From Notamacropus eugenii (lineage: Eukaryota; Chordata; Mammalia; Diprotodontia; Macropodidae), in assembly GCF_028372415.1 (NCBI RefSeq), contig NC_092872.1, forward strand, positions 281,049,206 to 281,113,205: a stretch of 64,000 bases of DNA, given 5' to 3'. Under the pieces are notes generated by a model. The model had not been told where the DNA came from. It made no database searches and saw nothing but the letters and a program-made list of their open reading frames with translations. The position numbers and the translations under genes are program-made. Shown here one piece after another: positions 32,476 to 43,440 of this stretch (position 1 is the first letter of the stretch; every line of letters starts with the position of its first letter).

Positions 32476-33771
32476 AATTCACAAAAGTTTACCAACTACA
32501 AAAAATTTGTTTGAAAAGTAAGGCTTTTGAAAACTGAAAATTGGTACACAAATCCCAAACCAGGAATGCCCCTGTTGGCCCTGAAATCTCCATTTCTGTC
32601 ACTGTGGTTTGGGGTCAAGTTGGTGGACCCCTAAGCCAGTGCCTATGGCATCAGCTTTTTGAGTAAGGCAAAAGGGTTTGTTGTCATGTAAACTGGACAT
32701 TCATGTGATCTCATTGACAGGGTGGCTTTCTTCCTGCCTGCTGGGGTGAAGCAACCCTTCTTCAGGTGTAGGTGTGTGTGTGTGCGTGTGTGTGTCTGTG
32801 TGTGTATGCGTGTATGTATGTAAAAGAAGCCCTTTGGAATTCCAAATGAATGATATGTAAAGGAGATTATGCCTCTTTAACAGGGACCTCCCCCCAAAAC
32901 AATACCCACTAAGTGGCCTTGAGGCCTGATTCTCCCAAGCTCCCTCAGGTGCTTGGAGGTAGGTTCTACCATCTGCAGCTCTCTGCCTTGACAGGGAACC
33001 CCTGGCTGGTGGTATCTGGGATTTCTTTTTATGGGGAAGGAAAGCCAGAGGAGAGTGGTGAACCTCAGAGGGAAACCTGAAATCCAAGTTCCTCCCCCAG
33101 TTTGAGAAGGATTCAGAGGGAAAAAGGAAGAGTTGCCGTGGGCCCCAGGCCACGACCATTTGCAGCACCACCAGTGGTGACAGGGCAGAACAGGGACCAG
33201 TCACCAGCTACAGAGGACACCTGGAAGGGCTGGGAAGGGACAGGTGGGCTGGGACCAGTCCTGGGAGAGAGTGTCCACACAGACCATCAGGTCTCCAGGC
33301 CCCCCCACATGGGGTCCTTGCTTCCATATTAGCCCAGATTGGCAAAACCCTCCCGCGTGCCTTGGAAGATGCTAACCAGTCACTGATGCAGCCACAAATG
33401 AGGGTTGTAGAATTCATTTTCCAATGTTTGCTTTTCATCTCTTTGAAAAAAGACAAAATCAACTCTTTGTTGCTTTGTTGTTGGTGCTGTGGGCACCATC
33501 AATCAGACAGGGGCTGGGTTCTCAAGGATCCTCCTCAGGGTCAGGTACAGCCACTGAGCATCATCCCCTTGACCTCAGCCATGGGCCTGAACCAAGCGTC
33601 ATCGGCTCCACCAAACAGCATAGTGGATGAACCAGCCCTGGCCACACCTCCCTCAGAAGGACAGGCTCCCTCATCCCCCAGACACCTGCATCCTCTGAAG
33701 CACTTTCAGAAAAAAATAACGTGTGGGGTTTGAGAAGAAGCCCCTAATTACACCATGGGACATCCTGACCT

Positions 33772-33773
<2 letters not shown>

Positions 33774-33853
<80 letters not shown>

Positions 33854-33935
33854 AGAGAGAGGAGAGAGAGGGAGGGGGGAGAGAGAATGAGAGAGAGGGG
33901 GATGGGGGGTAGAGGGAGGGAGAGAGAAAAAAAGA
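33774..33935. repeat. (GA)n tract within the FAM53B 3' UTR
   Basis: A clean (GA)n run from 33774 to about 33849 followed by an interrupted G/A stretch. It would be (CU)n in FAM53B mRNA. Confidence 0.95.
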
Positions 33936-35239
33936 GAGTAAGAGAGAGACCCCAGCTAAGAGCTTTGAAAAGGGGAGGAAGGGACAAGGGTGTTCTCTGA
34001 AATCCCTGGCCCTGGAATTAGGGAGGAAAGGGAGAAAGGGATGTGTCCTGGGTCGGACAGCCCAGGCCTCAATGCCAGGCACTGCTCCTCAGGCTCTCTT
34101 CTGAAGAAACCCTTTCATCAGCAGAGCGTAAGCAAGCCTGGACCATTGGCTACAGCGCATACTCTGGCTGAGTCTTTGATACAACAGATGCCATGGGTGG
34201 AAGCTGACTTGGTCAGCCCTTCTGATTGACCAGGAAGCCTCCAGCAAGGCCAGAGAGAGCAGCATCTGGGAAACCCATTACCCCAACAAGGGGCCTGTGG
34301 CTTTTCCAAATGGCTACAGCCCACCCTGATGATGAGGGCTCGGGTCATGACAGTGGTACTATCACAGGCCAAATCAGTTAGCACCCAAACTCCTCAGGAT
34401 CTCCACCTCCAGGAACAAAGGCATTGCTGAGGCCTGGGGACAGCCTCCTGCTTTCAATAACACTGACACTCCCCCCCTCAAAGGCAGATCTGAGAGACCC
34501 TGAGAAGTTGGTTCTGGGAGGAACTGACCTCTCTTATGACCCTGATTCTAGGATGACTTCAGAGGCCTTCCCCCCTGGAGGGTGGAGGACTTGGCTATAG
34601 TGTGGGGATGTCCCAACCTCAATCCTTTGGCTTCCCTGGAATCTCTGCATGTCTCTTTTAATAATCATAACAATCTTCTGTACTTACGCCGCACCATTCC
34701 TCTGCAAATGACCCTAAAGACACTGAGACTCGCCCTGACAAAAGGAGGGGATGGTGATTCTCCCTTCCCAAAGACTAAGGAACAAGGGTGCTAAAGGGAA
34801 GGGAGGCATCACGGGGGTCCAGGGGCTCTTCTAGCTTTTTGTTACACACCAACCCGCCAGGCCTCTACTGTCCCTCAGGGGTCCTCCCTGTGTAGGGCTC
34901 CAGCCTCCAGAAATGCCACCCTGGAGTCAGCGGAACCCATGCCCGGCCAAGGTCCCTTCAGAGCTTGCAATACTGGCCCAAAATGGTATCAGCCACTGCA
35001 CGCATTTCCCAGATTCAAGAGGAAGGACCACGAGCACTTAATTGGGGACATGAGATGTTCAGTCTTCAGTGGAAAGAGACCAGGAGTGAGAGGCTCCAAA
35101 GCTGCCATCATGGTGGGAAGGCAGCATCTGGTCAGTTTGGGTTTAATGAGGAGAAAAGCCCTGCACCTTGTCTATCCACACTTGGGGACCTCACCCACAG
35201 GATGCTGAGGAGGATGAGGAGGGGGAAGAGCAGGGAAAG

Positions 35240-35480
35240 ATGTGAGATTTGGAAAGACTGGGCAGCCAAGTCCCACCCCCATCACTTACTCACTGTGTGA
35301 CCTTGGTCACATGGCTTGGGCACTTGGGGCAAGGGTCTCGTCGCTCCCAGGCCAGAACCTTTAGGAATCTGTTTGCTTATTTATAAAATGAGAATAATAG
35401 TACTGCTGGTATGTGGCCTGCCTGACAGGAGAGCTGGGAGGTCCAGATAAATCCCTTTGAAGCTACAAAGTATTAGGTAA
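35240..35480 (+). repeat. CORE-SINE/MIR in the FAM53B 3' UTR
   Basis: 'cttactcactgtgtgacctt', 'gtttgcttatttataaaatg' and 'gaagctacaaagtattaggt' follow the MIR order on the + strand, antisense to FAM53B. Confidence 0.7.
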
Positions 35481-37092
35481 ACGGGTTCTCATTCCTATGA
35501 TGGATATAAGTCAGGTGAGAGAAAGAGACAGAGACACAGGACAGGAGACAGAGAGACAGAGGGAAGGAGGAAGGAAGGGAGACAGAGACACAGGATGGGA
35601 GATAGAGTAGGGCTTTTGCTGGGCTGTGTCCGCTAGAAGGACTTGGGGACTAGAGCTGAGAGTGGAGGGGAAGCCCCTAGGGCCAGGGGCAGCAGGAGGC
35701 CCCTGTGTATGCAGGTAACAGTGGAGGGTTCCAGGTGGGTCAGAAATAGGAAGGCTGGCTCCCATCCATGGCCAGGACTGACCCGGCCCTGATTCCTGCG
35801 CCCAGCAGGGAGGGGCGCTAGGCAAATTCACAATATGGAATCCTACTCACAGTTTTATGGTTGAAGGGAAGCCTTCATTTAGGCAAGGTGTGTACCTCAA
35901 CTGAGTCTGGGAGCAGTCATAAATAAAGTAAAATGTTTTCCAATTTCCCCAGCTGCTTGAATTTCCTACCCTTGTCTGTTCAGCGTAGGCTACTCACCAT
36001 TGAGGCACAGTTGCCCAAGCCAGTCCCATGATCCCTCTGCACCGAGGGGTCCTCAGCTGGCTGGCATGGGCTCTTCCCATAGGAGACGGGTCTAGTGTCT
36101 GCTCTGGGGTCCTGCTCTCTGACAGCCCCCTCCAAAGCAGGCTGGCTCAAAGTAGCCAGTGACAGCTGGCAAAGGCTATGGCTGCCACCCTTGGTTTGGA
36201 CAAACGAAGGAAAAGAATCTCATCAGTGCCGGGGCATCTTCTACCAGCACTGGCACTCGACATTCATCTTTCCTGGGGACTCCCCACCAATCCCTTGTTG
36301 GACCTGAACAGCCTCTCATGGGAAGCTCTGGAGCCTCAGGGACCCTCAGAAGTGTCCAGAAGTTCCTGCCGCTGATCTCTAACTAGGGTCTGGTGCTTCC
36401 GAGGGTGCTGGCTAACATGCTTCCTGACCCCTTGTGGCCCACTCCCAAGTAAGAGCCAGGAAATGTGTGCAGTCTGGACTTCCCCAGGAAAAGAGCTCAC
36501 CCTAGGCCCCCCCCCATCACCCAGACCCCCGACTTGAGCTTCTTTCCTTTTTGGATCCCTACATTCGTCATGAACTGGCCTTTCCTCCAGGGCTTGAGAG
36601 AGATGCCCAGAATCTGATAGGGAGAGACCAGAGACAGACAATCCCCAGGCACAGAGGATGGTCACTCTTACTTTTCAAGTCTCATGAGAAAATGAACAAG
36701 CGGCTATATGGCTACAGTAGTGGGGCAGAGCTCCAAGGTAGGAGATGCTGGGCATACCTGAAAATGTTTTGGCAAGGCTTTACTTGCCTGCATGGGATTC
36801 ACTCTGTTGGCTAAGGAGAGGTCAGAGAGAAGCACAGGGCCTCGACATGATCAGGACCAGTCAGCAAGCAATTCCTGGAGGCCTGAGGAGGCGTTCCAGG
36901 AGGGAGGTCCAATCCTCTGGGACACAAAGGGGACACTTGGGATAGAGGCCAGGGCCTGGGCCCAATGTGCCAACTCCCCATCGCTGCCTGGGGCGGGGGG
37001 GCTGAGCGCTGCCTGCTAGCCCTGGCCCTTGCTCCCATGCCCATTCCCAAACCCGATGCAGATGGGAGGAAAGACATGACTTTTGTCCTCCC

Positions 37093-37458
37093 CTAGTTGT
37101 TTTCTATTTGCTCAATGTCCAATTCACCGTCCAAAGGAAAGATGCCAGCCCCGTCTGTCCCAGTGCCCCGCCAGGCTGAGGCCTGGTCCTCTTCCTGCTG
37201 ACTGTTCTCCTCATCGGCTTGGCCACAGTCCGACTCCTCAAAGGACAGATCCTCTTTGCTAAGTGTACATTCTTGGGTGGTGGGAGGAGGGTCCGGGCCA
37301 GGGGTCCCCACAGGCTCCTGGCCTTCTCTGCTGGTGGAGCCAGAGAGCAAGGCTGTCCAGGATGTGGGGTTATTCATGCTGGCGGCAAACGGGCTCTGCT
37401 GACCTCGGTCGTCCACCATGGTGCTAAGGCAGCTGAGGCTGTTGAAGGTTTGACAATT
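37093..37458 (-). CDS. FAM53B: FAM53B, terminal coding exon (C-terminal 121 residues)
   Basis: FAM53B (simplet in fish) is a nuclear protein reported to aid beta-catenin nuclear localisation and Wnt signalling; it has no enzyme domain. Translated on the minus strand, the exon begins in phase 0 at 37458 with NCQTFNSLSCLSTMVDDRG, passes a Ser/Pro/Thr-rich stretch (SPFAASMNNPTSWTALLSGS) and an acidic part (SKEDLSFEESDCGQADEENS) and ends FPLDGELDIEQIENN, then TAG. From memory human FAM53B has the same NCQTFNSLSCLS start and the same LDGELDIEQIENN end, with a variable middle. The frame is open throughout. Earlier exons are not in the window, so the preceding intron exceeds 26 kb. It faces LHPP tail to tail, as in human. 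Confidence 0.92.
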   Translation of the reverse strand, partial: NCQTFNSLSCLSTMVDDRGQQSPFAASMNNPTSWTALLSGSTSREGQEPVGTPGPDPPPTTQECTLSKEDLSFEESDCGQADEENSQQEEDQASAWRGTGTDGAGIFPLDGELDIEQIENN

Positions 37459-37480
37459 CTGCAAAAGAAAAAAGATACAC
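37459..37480 (-). promoter_or_regulatory. FAM53B: Splice acceptor of FAM53B terminal exon
   Basis: On the minus strand a tract 'tcttttttcttttgcag' precedes AATTGTCAA. The AG occupies 37460-37459. The open frame continues upstream by chance, but homology to FAM53B starts exactly after this AG. Confidence 0.88.
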
Positions 37481-37795
37481 AGGTAGCCACAGAGCTGATC
37501 ACACCTTTGTGGAAGACAGAAGAGTGGTGCGCAATGAGCCACTGGGCTGACTGGGGAGAGGGGACACTGAACACCAGCTACATCTGATCCCAGAGACACA
37601 TCACAAACGGCTCCAGGGACCCTAATCCATCCACACCTAAGGGCCAGCAGCACCCTGGTTCCTGTATTACCTGGTGTGTGCTCCTCCTAACAGACCTGAT
37701 GGCACTGACCTGCTATCAAACAGGGATGGCCATGGCCCTCTGCCTGAAATAACCAGGTGGTAAAGCTAAGTTCCACTGCTGGTTTGGAGACCTAC

Positions 37796-37935
37796 CAATT
37801 AATCCATCAATTAGTCAATCAACATTCACTAGACTCCCTCCCTGGGCCAGGGGACATGCTAGGCTCTGGGACAGAAGGCTGGATTAAATAGTCCTGCCTT
37901 GATGGTCCTGCCCCCCACGTCTGAGGAGAGACAAC
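37796..37935. repeat. Dispersed 'tatttattaag..' repeat
   Basis: 'caattagtcaatcaacattc', 'ctgggccaggggacatgcta' and 'tgaggagagacaacatatgc'. Confidence 0.6.
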
Positions 37936-37959
37936 ATATGCATGTGGATTAGGAAAGGT

Positions 37960-38100
37960 TTCATTGCAACAGCCCAACCTCAATTCTCATCTGTGAAATG
38001 GGAACATACACTACCCACCCCAGCCTCCGGTCATCTTCGATATGCTAGGGTACCTGACACAGAGGACACTCTCCAAAAGATGGGGGATGGATGACTATTA
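37960..38100 (+). repeat. CORE-SINE 3' end, diverged
   Basis: 'caattctcatctgtgaaatg' followed by a degraded tail. Confidence 0.45.
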
Positions 38101-38704
38101 GCTTATAAACTGGTACAGCTTAGACTGAGCTACTCATTTTCTACTCTGAGGGCCACTGGCCCTACCCCTGGCTCCTCAGATCGGTGAGCAAAGCTGCTGT
38201 CTCTTCTTTCAGTTTGGGGGCAGCTCTCTAGGCAAGAGAGGCCCCCCCAGATTCTTGCTCCCATCCACGGAGTGGGAGACAGGTGTTTCCATCTTCTCTC
38301 CTTCCTTCAGTGTCTGCCCCTTGGGCCAAGGGATCCTGCCCACCCATGCCCAGGGCACTATGGGGATCTGCAGATTCAGAGGAAAGGGCAGGGGCTCTTC
38401 TGTGGGGGGAGCCTCTGAATTCCACTAGGGTACTCCCTGCTCCTCAAACGGAGAAGCTCCTGACTTCTCTCAGAGGCTTCCAGAGACCTCAAGGGGTGAA
38501 TTACAACAGCCCCTGGCCCTTCTCCTTGAAAGCAGACATTTGGCACTGCCCACAGGTACTGAGTTATATGGAGCATCTCCCTGAGGGGAGAGGCAGTTTG
38601 TCTTGGGTGCTTAGCTCCTGGATTTGGGTGATCACTCGCAGCAGGCCTTTCTCTGCGATGGTGTGGACAACCACCTCCTAGGAAAGTAGCCAGTGCACCA
38701 GGGA

Positions 38705-38940
38705 AAGCAATAAGTCTAAGCGTCTACTGTGTGCCAGCTCCGGTGCTAAGAGCTTGTAAACATCACCTTTGATCCTCACAACAATTGTCTGAGGTAGGTG
38801 CTGTTATTTTTCCCACTTTATATTTGAGAAGGCAAGAGGAGGTTAAGTGATTCGCCCAAGGTCACACAGCTAGTAAATGTATGAGGCTAAATTTGGACCT
38901 GGGCCTTTCTGAGGGCGGGCCCAGCAATCTATTCACTAGA
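38705..38940 (-). repeat. THER/MIR CORE-SINE, antisense, nearly full length
   Basis: 'gcgtctactgtgtgccagct', 'gatcctcacaacaattgtct', 'caaggtcacacagctagtaa' and 'caatctattcacta' in reversed order. Confidence 0.85.
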
Positions 38941-40047
38941 GAAGGACACAAAACCAAGAAGGGGCAGGCCTTGTAACCTGACAAATGGTTCAGGGTGGGG
39001 GAGATGGGACTAAAAAAAAGCCACAAATAGGCTCGAGACCTAGAAATCAGCTTTGCAAAACCCTTGGCCTGTGCAAAGAATGATTAAGAGAAAAGGAAGT
39101 AGCAGAAATGTGAAATGTGGGTCAGCCCTCCCAGGAAGCACACCCACCCTGGGGCGCCTTCTGGCAAGATCTGGGTAAGCCTGGCAGGCGTGGTACAAAC
39201 ATGAGCCCCTCGGCTCAAGCCACGGGCCCAGTTGTGCTGACTGACTGTGCCTTCCTCAGGCCAGACTCACAGAGTATGCCTCCTCTCCCTCCCCAGGCCA
39301 TGGGCACACTCTCTCCTGGCCAAGGGAAAACACTGGGAGCAAGGTTTCCCCTCCCCACCTTCCTGCTGGGACAGTTTTCTTGGAAATCGGCAAAGCCTTC
39401 TAAGCAAAGCCTCTCTGGAGACGGCTAAATGGGCCTTCCATTTCCTGGCTGGATTCTCCAGGCTTGGCCCGGTAAATGAAATTCCTCACCCCTCAAACGG
39501 GGACTCTGAGTGGGCTGGTTGACAGCAAATGTGAGCAAACCTCATGCTAGAAAGGGGACATGGGCTAACATTGTGCCAGGGAGAGCCTACATGTTTCAAG
39601 CCAACGCCAGTTCTAGGGATCAAAGCTTAATGGGCTGAGATGTCTGAGGGATACAGCATTGACCTGGAGCTTTGCTTGGACTCCCCATGCGAGCAGCAGA
39701 TTCCAAGAGAAGGCGAGGTCCCAAACACTGCATGGGCCTAAATGCCCTTGGCTGAAAGGGCTCTGAGGACAAAGTCATGGGCAAAGGCTCAGGCAGCTCT
39801 GGGACACTCTGTGCGCACCTGGCTTCTCTCTTAGAGGGAGGGGCAATATTCTCCCTCTCCACCTCTTATGGCTGTAATAAGGGAACATTTTGAAAAGAGC
39901 CAGATGAAGGTGAAGCTGTGACTTGTGGCTGTGATGCTGCTGAATAAAAAACCACCAGACCAGGTGAAGGTACCAGGAAAGGAGCAGGAAGGGGACATCC
40001 TGGGGAATAAAACTGCCTGAAGGAAAGGGTTTTTAAAAAGAAAGAAA

Positions 40048-40160
40048 TGAGCCAGGCAGATGAGGGGCACAGAGGCTGGGCAGATGGGGGGCATGGAGAG
40101 CGGGCAGACAGGCAGCAGAGAGCTGGGCAGATGGGGGGCACAGAGGCCAGGTAGATGGGC
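40048..40160. repeat. Minisatellite, unit 'gctgggcagatggggggca'
   Basis: The core 'ggcagatg(a/g)ggggca' recurs at about 40055, 40077 and 40125, with a weaker copy at 40148 and a longer spacer unit between the second and third. The two best copies share 19 bases exactly. Confidence 0.75.
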
Positions 40161-40164
40161 CCTA

Positions 40165-40258
40165 GAGTCAGAAGACACAGGTTCACATCCCTGTCCTGCC
40201 TCTCCTGACCTCAGATTCTTCCTGTGTAAAAGGAAGGGCTGGACCTGGGGCCTCTAAT
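40165..40258 (+). repeat. CORE-SINE fragment
   Basis: 'agaagacacaggttcacatc', 'cctgacctcagattcttcct', 'ggaagggctggacctggggc'. Confidence 0.6.
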
Positions 40259-40274
40259 GTACTTTGGGCTCTTT

Positions 40275-40435
40275 ATCTGTGGTCCTATAAACCACCTGGG
40301 AGGGAGGGGCTGTTATCATCTCCCTTTAAGGAGAGTGACTTGCCTAGGGTCATGGGGTCACTGGTATCTGGGGTGGGACTTGAAGCCTGAACTTTCCGAC
40401 TCTAAGGCTAGAGTTCTGCTCCCTGCCCCACACTG
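40275..40435 (-). repeat. CORE-SINE, antisense
   Basis: 'cttgcctagggtcatggggt', 'ggggtgggacttgaagcctg', 'tctaaggctagagttctgct'. Confidence 0.7.
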
Positions 40436-40550
40436 GACTTTTTAACCTTTCGGGTGCACAGACCCCTTTTGCAATCTGGTGAAGCTGACAGAACTCTTTC
40501 CAGAATGACATTTTTGAATGCACAAAACAAAATACACAGGCATCAATGAT
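40436..40550 (+). repeat. hAT-like DNA transposon fragment
   Basis: 'tttttaacctttcgggtgca', 'cccttttgcaatctggtgaa', 'gacatttttgaatgcacaaa' and 'acaaaatacacaggcatc'. It is the same family as at 19705-19870 and 57800-57945. Confidence 0.6.
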
Positions 40551-41034
40551 GTTGCCTCCCAAGTTCCTGGAGCCCGTGAAAGCCACCACAGGGACCAGGG
40601 ACCTCAGGGGGCAGACCCCCTGCTCTACTAAGAAAAGCCAAGTACCCTGTCCCTGGAACGGAACACTGTGTCCCCACGGCTGTGCCTCCACATTTCAAAG
40701 TCATTATCAGAGCTGAGAAGACACTCCCTGCCTGCTTAATAAATAGATGGCTGTCTGGCACAAAGCAACTTGGCTGAAAATGCCCCTCCAAGGAGTGAGG
40801 CTGGCTTTCTTTCCTGGGTCTGTGACTTCCCTGGACAATATCAGTCACACCCCCACCTCCACCTGCATCGTTCCACCTGACCATCCTCACCAGGCTCATC
40901 CTCAACACTGCTCCCCCTAACCACGCAGACAGGTTCACTGTTCTCCCTCAGGTGCACCTCTCCTCCAAGGCCTTCCCCTACACTCAGTTACCCTCAGGTG
41001 CAGCCCCCATACCCCTCTCCTTCTCCACCCCACA

Positions 41035-41400
41035 GAAGTGCCAAGTAACACTCCTAGAGTTGGGACCCCACCACTGGAGCTTCCCATGGGATCAAATCCA
41101 AGCTGCTGTTTTCAGCTATGACTGCCACGCTTCACCTCTCAGCCACCAAACCCTCCCCACACCTCCTTTCCCACCACTCCCCAGACAGGGTGCTCTATTC
41201 TGTTACTTTGCTCCCCATGGCCCTGATGCCCACAATGCCCCTCTTCCTCATCACTGCCCCCATTTCCCCTTCAGGCTCAGTTTGAGTGGTATTTCCTGCG
41301 AGAAGCTTGTCCTGATGTCCCCCATGCCCTCTCCTCATGTGTCTGTCTGTATGGGCATATGCCCTTTCCCCTGCTAGTGTAAGAACCTATGGGCAGGGGC
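41035..41400 (+). repeat. L2 3' end
   Basis: 'tgggatcaaatccaagctgc' and 'cttcaggctcagtttgagtg', 'gcttgtcctgatgtccccca' follow the L2 3' order (end of ORF2 and 3' UTR). Confidence 0.6.
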
Positions 41401-41489
41401 CTAGCATGGAGCAGGCCCAGGATCTTTGAAGGACACACCTCCTCCTGTCCTCATCAGTCCTCTCAGACCACACAAGGACCTTCACTCTT

Positions 41490-41730
41490 TACTCAGAAGC
41501 AGCCTCTGGACATGGAACCCCAGATCCCAGGCAAGTCACTTCACTCTGGACCTCAGTTTCCTCATCTGCAAAACAGGCAGCTGTGAGGAGATGATGTCAT
41601 GTGTGTAAAGAGCTGCTGAAAAGGGTGTGGGCAGTAGAGAGATCAGGGGCAAGGGGGATGTCCCATCTGCTCTGGAGACAGAGACTGTGCTCTGCAAACA
41701 CAAAGCACTTCATGTTTGCTGGATGAGTGG
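41490..41730 (+). repeat. CORE-SINE followed by an L2-like tail
   Basis: 'ctggacatggaaccccagat', 'caagtcacttcactctggac' and 'cagtttcctcatctgcaaaa' mark the SINE to about 41625; the rest resembles a tail ('gagacagagactgtgctctg'). Confidence 0.65.
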
Positions 41731-42474
41731 CTCCTGATTCTAATGCCCTCTCCACCGTGGGTTTGGCACAGATCCATGTTGACATGGGGAGAAAATCTTA
41801 ATTCAGGAATAACAGACTCTGATCAGGCCCTCAGAAATGCCCAGAATCAAAGTCTTGCTGGCTTAAGTGAGTGGGTGGCTTCCTGCTTCTTGATCTGTTC
41901 TGGCTCCCCACCATCTCCAGAGACCCAATCTCTCCTCCCTGGGGACCCCCAAATTCGGAGGTCATTCCCATGGGCTGCACTTTCCGACCTCAAGTCTCCT
42001 GACTGGTATCCTATAGTAGTAATATTCTCCCAACAACACCGAATGTGCATTTCCTTCTTTCTAAATGGGAATGTCATCTAAAAAAAAGACACTGACAGGG
42101 CTAGAGAAAGAGAACTCAGGGAGATGTGCAAATTACCTCCGGAGTTTCTGGAAAATGAATGCTTTCATTCGGGGACCTCAAGATTTCATTCTGTTATCCA
42201 GATGATCTCTAAAGACACTAATCAATGAATTGGGATTTAGTGGTCTTGCATCCCCAGAACCCAGCACCACAGCCTAAAGTCCCTATAAAACGTTTGTGGA
42301 GCATTTATCAAAATTGTCCGCTCCAACATGTCCTCTGGGTGAGGGGCTTATGAATTCACACACAATCCTGTTCTACTTTGTATGTGGCAAAGTTCAGTTT
42401 ATTTGGTGTTAAGTTTGACATAGCTTTTTTTTTTTTAAGAACATTTACTGAATTGAGCGGCCCTTGGCTTCACT

Positions 42475-42575
42475 CTGCCCATGGAACGTAAGAAGTCCAC
42501 AAACGCAGGGACTATGTCTCTTGTCTCTGTATCTCTAGCACTCATCCAGTGTCTGGCACAGAATAACTACTTCAT
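42475..42575 (+). repeat. L2/MIR 3' tail
   Basis: 'cgcagggactatgtctcttg', 'tatctctagcactcatccag', 'gtgtctggcacagaataact'. Confidence 0.65.
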
Positions 42576-42584
42576 AAATCAGTT

Positions 42585-42690
42585 AGTCTATAAGCATTTA
42601 TTAGGCACTTACTGAGTGCCAGACACTGCAGGACGAAACCTTCTCTTAAGGAGTGCCCTTTCTAATGGGGGAGGTGATGTGTAAACGATC
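42585..42690. repeat. Dispersed 'tatttattaag..' repeat
   Basis: 'aagcatttattaggcactta', 'ctgagtgccagacactgcag', 'tttctaatgggggaggtgat'. Confidence 0.7.
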
Positions 42691-42929
42691 CAGCACTCAG
42701 CTCAAACTGAACAGAGAGAAGGTGATCCAGGGGCTGGGGATGAGGAGGGAGAGAATTCCTGGCATAAGTAAACGCTCGCCCAGAGTCTGGAGATGGAGAG
42801 TTAGGGATCAGGATGAGCCTAGATAGGACAGGGAGGGAGCAGAGTGCAAAGAGCCTGGCCGGGTGGGGAGGGGATTCTGGACCTGATCCTGGAGCGAAGA
42901 AAGTTAACTGAGTGGGGAGAGGGATGTCA

Positions 42930-43060
42930 GGCAATAAACACTCAGCAAGCACCTATTATGTGCTGGCTAAGCTCTGGGGATACAAAAAAGGCAACAGGCA
43001 GTCCCTGACCCCCAGAATCTCACATTCTATTGGGGAGACCATGCCAAGGACAAGGTATAA
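42930..43060. repeat. Dispersed 'tatttattaag..' repeat
   Basis: 'caagcacctattatgtgctg', 'ctctggggatacaaaaaagg', 'acattctattggggagacca'. One of the best copies. Confidence 0.75.
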
Positions 43061-43314
43061 ACAAGTCACAGACAGGATTAATTGGAAGGGATCAACAGGG
43101 GCAGGCAATGGCACTGAGGAGGGTCAGAAAAGACGTCCTGAAAGAGGTAGGCTTTAGGAAAAATCATCTTGGCGATGGAGGGGAGGCTAGATTGGAGGAG
43201 GGAGGGCTCTCATGATCAATGCCTTCTGGTTATTGATTAATGGAATTCTAGAGGAAAATGGAGACTCCTCCTTGTTTTCTGAAACCTCCAATGACAGCTG
43301 GGTGAGGCACAGAA

Positions 43315-43440
43315 TGCCAGGAACGTAGGTCTCCTTGCCCAATTTCTTCATTGTGTAGATGAGGAAACACATTGAGAGGGGACGTGATTGGCCAATGGCG
43401 CCACAGCCACTGCTCAAGCTCCGAGTCAGCTTCCAGGACG
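43315..43440 (-). repeat. MIR, antisense
   Basis: 'gtgtagatgaggaaacacat', 'gcgccacagccactgctcaa'. Diverged. Confidence 0.55.

Larger units (their letters stand above)
32415..37092 (-). other. FAM53B: FAM53B 3' UTR
   Basis: Runs from the FAM53B stop codon at 37095-37093 to the only canonical minus-strand hexamer I see that suits a transcript end (32444-32439). The resulting length of about 4.7 kb fits a family in which the human mRNA also has a UTR of several kilobases (from memory). It includes a (CU)n tract in the RNA (33935-33774), a MIR (35240-35480), GA-rich sequence at 35510-35605 and TG-rich sequence at 32766-32822. Shorter forms cannot be excluded. Confidence 0.65.

Noticed and set aside
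31817-32482. 221-residue minus-strand frame near the FAM53B end
   Set aside because: It extends through the predicted poly(A) region and a G run, with no family resemblance; treated as chance.
33744-34082. Leu/Ser-rich and Arg/Glu-rich frames
   Set aside because: Translation of the (GA)n tract in the FAM53B 3' UTR.
37459-37653. Upstream extension of the FAM53B frame to an ATG at 37653
   Set aside because: A good splice acceptor lies at 37460-37459 and homology begins right after it, so the extension is intron.
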